Below are positions 59,810-64,000 of a stretch of 64,000 bases of DNA, piece by piece; within the stretch, counting starts at the first letter, position 1, and each line of letters begins with the position of its first letter. The notes below the pieces were generated by a model, which was given only the letters and a program-made list of their open reading frames with translations, ran no database searches and was not told the DNA's origin. The position numbers and the translations under genes were made by a program. This DNA is from Rhopalosiphum padi. Lineage: Eukaryota > Arthropoda > Insecta > Hemiptera > Aphididae. The stretch spans positions 8,060,001 through 8,124,000 of the forward strand of contig NC_083599.1 in the NCBI RefSeq assembly GCF_020882245.1, given 5' to 3'.

Positions 59810-61479
59810 AAAAAATAGTCAGTTAAATATGTATAATGGTTGGAGGATAAAATGTCACTACTAGACACCATAAGGAGAACAACAATTTTTATATAACAAC
59901 TAGTACGTGGACAACACTGAATAATTTTGAAATGGAAACAATCAAAACATAAACTAACAGAAAAACTTCATTTTTATTACAAAATTCTTGAAAACAATTT
60001 ACAGTTGAAACTCAAATACAAATACGAATGTAAAACTGCAAAATGATATGAAATATAGACGTAATATTATGACAGACGATAAGAAATAATAATTATGATA
60101 AGCCATAAAATATAGTACCTACAAATATACCAGAATGTTTTGTAGAATATAAATGTACCTATTATAAGTGTAACTAAAGACAACATTTGTACAACTGAAA
60201 ATTTGCTCCTTTTCAATATGAAAAAAGTGGGTATCGCTCCGCTGTATAGTAGAGATGGAGTGTAGGTCACTGGTCGCCATAATGGACGTGTTAAATTTGA
60301 ATGCAATGACGGGTATCATTATATACGAAAAACGATTCTGAACGGAGATGATTTGTCAGTCAATGATAATTAGTTGGATCTATTAAATTATTACCTATAT
60401 TTAAATTGTAATATATCGTCGAAAACCGTTTGATAAGTTGACGCGCGGTTATAAATAAAATTATTAATTGTCGAAATACAAATAAAGCCACACGGGTACT
60501 GGGTAGTGGGTACATCGACACATCGTACATCGTAGTATCGTACATTATTAAAGCATCTGCCGGCGTGTAGTGTTGACTGACGAGTATACTATATAATACT
60601 ATATTATACAAATTATACAATATTATTTATATATTATTATTAAGTATTTCAATCATTTTGAATTTGATTTCATCGTGACTGCACCAGTGGCGTATTTTAT
60701 TGTTTTGTTGTTGCTGTTATTGCTGTCGCCTGTTATTGCCGTTATTGGAAAGTATCACAAGAATGCTTGTTTCCTGCTAGTAAGTACTTAGTAATATAGT
60801 TTTATATTATTTAATTCCGACTAAATTTTCGTACGGGCAAACACAACATATTTTATATATATTAAGTTATCCCGTTTCACGTGGGCGCGTATCGTACGCG
60901 CACGTTTTCAGTTTTCATTGTTAATTCCATCGCCGATTTGGTGCGTTTGAACTTAACCAATAATGTTATTCGAAACGCGATGATAGGTCTATGTGAAACG
61001 GGCCTAAATTTATTCATTTTTCTATAAAGGGCATTTTTGATACGGGCACCCGCCCTGGCCTTACGTTAGAATAACCGCGTAACTGCAGTTTAATTCATAT
61101 ACCTTTATTAAATTATTAAATTATTTACACTTTTTGCAGGTTAACCTCAACTTAAATTACTGTGAACATATATATCATACTATACCTACTCATCGACATT
61201 CGACTACATATATTATATAGTTTACATATGCTAAACAAACTATACAAGGTACCTACATGCTATATTTTGTTCATTATTTAGACTTATGAATTTAATTTTA
61301 ATCTGTTTTTTTATATTATATCATCAATTACATAGATTACATTTTATATTACTTAAATTATATTTATTTTATAATTTGCCTGTAAATAATACTCAAAAAC
61401 TTTTAGTATATAAGTACCTAACATCAATATTATTTTTGGAAGGGTCTTATTACTACAGTTAATTACACATTATTAAATT
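59810..61479. other. Non-coding; promoter-like GC-richer part
   Basis: About 60,180-60,360 looks like a dispersed repeat (short frames with SDLHSISTIQRSDTHF). At 60,660-61,080 the DNA is GC-richer and could hold the promoter and 5' exon of the transposase gene that starts at 61,480. TTTTTGCAG at 61,131-61,139 is a possible acceptor. Confidence 0.35.
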
Positions 61480-62602
61480 ATGTCTCGCCAAATTCACAAT
61501 AGTCAGTCAACTAAACGCCGTAGATTTTTAGAAGAAATTGAAATAATTGATGTTTATAGAACTAGTATACACCCTACTTTATCTAGAAATGATACAGCTG
61601 TACTGCATAACCAAAGCATTGTTAGTAATAATATTGTCATTGGTAATGAAAGTCAAGAATCAAATTTAATTTCAGATGAATTTAATTTTCCTTCATTCAC
61701 ACAAAATGTTGAAAATAATATAATATCTAATACCGTTTCTGATAGTGATACTGATGAGGAGTCAAACTATTTTAGTTTTTTTAATAATGACGAAGATTTA
61801 ATAATTAAATTAATTACCAAATGGGCAGTTACATATAATATTACAAACAGTGCTTTGTCTGCGTTGTTAAAGTCTTTAAAATCACATAAATGTTTTAGTA
61901 ATATTCCTGTAGATGCTAGAACTGTACTAAAAGTTAATCCTAATCGTCCAATGGATATTCAATCTGTTCCCCCAGGAAGTTATCATCATTTTTGTATCGC
62001 TAAAGGAATAAAATATTTGAGTAATTATGTGCAGTTCAATGATGAATCGATTAAAATACTTATTGGTATTGATGGGTTACCTCTTACAAAGAGTTCTTGT
62101 AGTACATTTTGGCCTATTCTTGGATGTGTACAGTTGTTAAATTCTCATTATATTTTTCTAATTGGTCTGTATTGGGGTTATGATAAACCTTTAGAAAGCA
62201 ATTTATTCCTTAAAAATTTCATAAATGAACTCAAAGAATTGTCTACTACTGGTATATCTACAAATTTTGGCCAAAAAAATAAGCAACTTTAAAATTAATA
62301 CTACTTCTAGTTCTAATTGTTATATTGGATTTAAATCGAAAGAGAATAAATTAAATATTTGTAAAGTTGAAAATATTACTAAAAATGTACTTGTTATTAA
62401 ATATTTTGATAAAATTGAACCATTTTTTGTTAAACCAATCAATAGTTTAACATTAGGTATAGCTGTAGTTGATAATTTATCTAGTATTTATAAAACAATA
62501 ATTAATATTCAAGAAATAAAACTGAAAAAATATGTGATTTTTAATGACTCTGATAATGTAAAAATTGCTATCCCTATATTACATTCTAATAGTGAATTTT
62601 AA
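61480..62602 (+). pseudogene. CACTA-like transposase, internally deleted copy
   Basis: ATG at 61,480 opens 270 intact codons: a basic start (STKRRRFLEE), an acidic linker, KWAVTYNITNSALSALLK, then DGLPLTKSSCSTFWPILG, FLIGLYWGYDKPLESN and FLKNFINELKEL. Directly afterwards, in another frame (62,225-62,602), comes the C-terminal domain of the same family: VIKYFDKIEPFFVKPINS, LGIAVVDNLSSI, IPILHS. The whole middle (zinc-type Cys block, DYMHL block, WKATE block, DUF4218-like block) is deleted, so this copy is nonautonomous. The N-terminal part is the best preserved of the three in this window. Confidence 0.8.
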
Positions 62603-62778
62603 TTTTATGTAATGACATTTTTAAAACTTAATATCTGTATTCTGTAAAAAATAATCTTTATTTTGTATGTAATTATACTTGTATTATCCAATGAATATTT
62701 TGATATAAGTTAATTATAATAAATATTTAAGAAACATATTGTTTTTATTTATTTTAGGTAGGAATTAATTAAAAAATA

Positions 62779-64000
62779 ATGTCATCCTACTCTGTTGTTC
62801 ATTTCCTCAATGAAAACTCTGTTGAAGCAGTTCCTAGTACCTGGATAAAGGCTAGTAAAAAGCCTGGTGTTAATTTATGTGCTTGGCCTCACAATAAAGC
62901 ATGCATTATCAAGTACATTCAAACTAAATACATGCCAAATGAAATAGACTTTAAGTATTTCAAAGTACGAATACTAAAAAAAAATTCGGGTAAATTCTTT
63001 AAAACTGTAATTGCCGTGTTTTGATTTATTTTAATAACTAATTTTTCATTGAATAATCTTAAATAGGGTCACTAACAAACGCTAGAGATGTAGCAGACGA
63101 TGCTAGGTATAGGTCGGACTTTACAAATACTGATGAAGATGATTTACTTAACATCAGCAATATTATTGATTCACCTACATCATCAACTTCATCTATGCCT
63201 ATTTATGATGGTAAAATAAACATATGGTATAATAGTTGACTTTTTAAAATTATTTCATTTTGTATTCAGACGAAAAAGCTAATGATGATACAAGATCTCT
63301 CAACGACCAACACTTATTACCACTAAAAGACTCACCAAAAAAATTAATTAAACGCACAAAGTCTAAATTGGTACCAGGCTGGTCACCCAATAAACCACTA
63401 TCCACAAATAAAGAACATGAAAGTAATATGTATTTTAAATATTTTGCATTTTTAAGTATGTATTTGAATTGACCTTATAATAATATTTACAATTAAATTC
63501 ATATTTATATATAGATGCAAATTACAAATTAAATACATCAACTGATCGAATTAAGCTACATTCTAGTTCTTCCAAAAATCTAAGAGGTAATAATAATTAA
63601 ATAAAAAATTATATTAATAAAATAACATCTACACATATTTATTTCAAAGATACCAAATATTGCATATTTTACAGATAAAAACAAAACCGTACGGCGACTT
63701 TCCTATTTCGATAAAGCAACACCCACTTCAGTAAAAAAAAATGAACAAACAATAATTGAGTTCTGTTTAATAATACTATATATATTTATATATATATAAG
63801 AATATCTCTGTTTATATAGTATTAGCTACACCAAAAAATTTATATTTTGAAAAGTTGGGTGTACAATGATATCTATATAGGACATAGGTTATGCATATCA
63901 TCCAATATTATAATTACTATATTTTAGGTACCCCTATATTGAATCAAAGTAATAATATTTGTTTTGATGAATTGGAAGAAGCTTATTGTGATCATCATAC
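62779..64000 (+). CDS. DUF4806-like multi-exon gene, partial at window end
   Basis: Exons with consistent phase can be followed. The first, from 62,779 to about 62,990, reads MSSYSVVHFLNENSVEAVPSTW and CAWPHN. The second, 63,067-63,211, starts GSLTNARDVADDARYRSDF. The others are 63,270-63,422 (DEKANDDTRSLNDQ), 63,515-63,586 (DANYKLNTSTDRIK), one from 63,675 (DKNKTVRRLSYFDK) and one from about 63,930 (GTPILNQSNNICFDELEEAY) that runs off the window. The V.F...SVE.VP..W...CAWP start matches the gene at 34.65 kb. The C-terminal DUF4806 domain would lie beyond the window. A possible stop in the 63,675 exon can be avoided by splicing. It sits 0.18 kb after the transposase, in the same orientation. 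Function is unknown. Confidence 0.6.

Noticed and set aside
1..64000. CRISPR arrays, rRNA or tRNA genes
   Set aside because: The window is insect nuclear DNA. No regularly spaced repeats and no cloverleaf or rRNA core motifs were recognised by eye; a tRNA scan could still reveal one.

Overview
The window is A+T-rich insect nuclear DNA, most likely from an aphid. The clues are the base composition, the intron-bearing RpS3-like gene, insect-type Ty3/Gypsy and Polinton remnants, and the CACTA-like and DUF4806-like families that I associate with aphids. The species assignment is inference. Nearly everything recognisable is mobile-element DNA, endogenous viral remains or broken duplicates of host genes. 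The only apparently intact host gene is an RpS3-like gene on the minus strand (about 30.1-38.8 kb, four exons). Its protein is complete but carries substitutions at positions that are normally almost invariant.

Region 0-31 kb. A decayed CACTA-like transposase (minus strand) lies beside a frameshifted Ulp1/SENP-type protease. A ubiquitin-like (SUMO-like domain) exon with one stop sits at 6.2 kb. Two broken, intron-bearing KDM4/JMJD2 demethylase copies sit at 7.6-8.8 and 24.9-25.7 kb and share flanking DNA. Between them are a 1.5-kb element with inverted ends at TTAA, a hAT remnant with an 8-bp target duplication, a duplicated 0.39-kb block, and a palindromic MITE of the TTAA family. At 27.9-28.7 kb is a 0.7-kb inverted-repeat element that keeps a cysteine-rich tail resembling that of KRBA2/Ginger-type integrases.

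Region 30-49 kb. The 7.7-kb first coding intron of the RpS3-like gene contains, in the opposite orientation, a two-gene element: a CACTA-like transposase followed by a DUF4806-like gene. The same pair recurs at 61.5-64 kb and runs off the window. Upstream of RpS3 lies a complete Ty3/Gypsy element with env (39,321-48,724). Its LTRs are almost identical, yet gag, pol and env carry many breaks. Its pol has a TARG1/OARD1-like macro (ADP-ribose hydrolase) domain between RNase H and integrase, which is the most striking feature of the window. A 290-bp LINE fragment with a 9-bp target duplication interrupts the 3' LTR.

Region 50-64 kb. A MULE-type zinc-finger N-terminus is followed by a decayed Polinton/adintovirus-like endogenous element (51.3-58.9 kb). 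It holds a truncated protein-primed PolB, a protein with a parvovirus-type phospholipase A2 motif, a packaging ATPase, a double jelly-roll-like major capsid protein and further candidate capsid-type proteins. A 5'-truncated Jockey-like LINE with poly(A) and a 10-bp target duplication splits the ATPase. The window ends in the second CACTA-like/DUF4806 pair.
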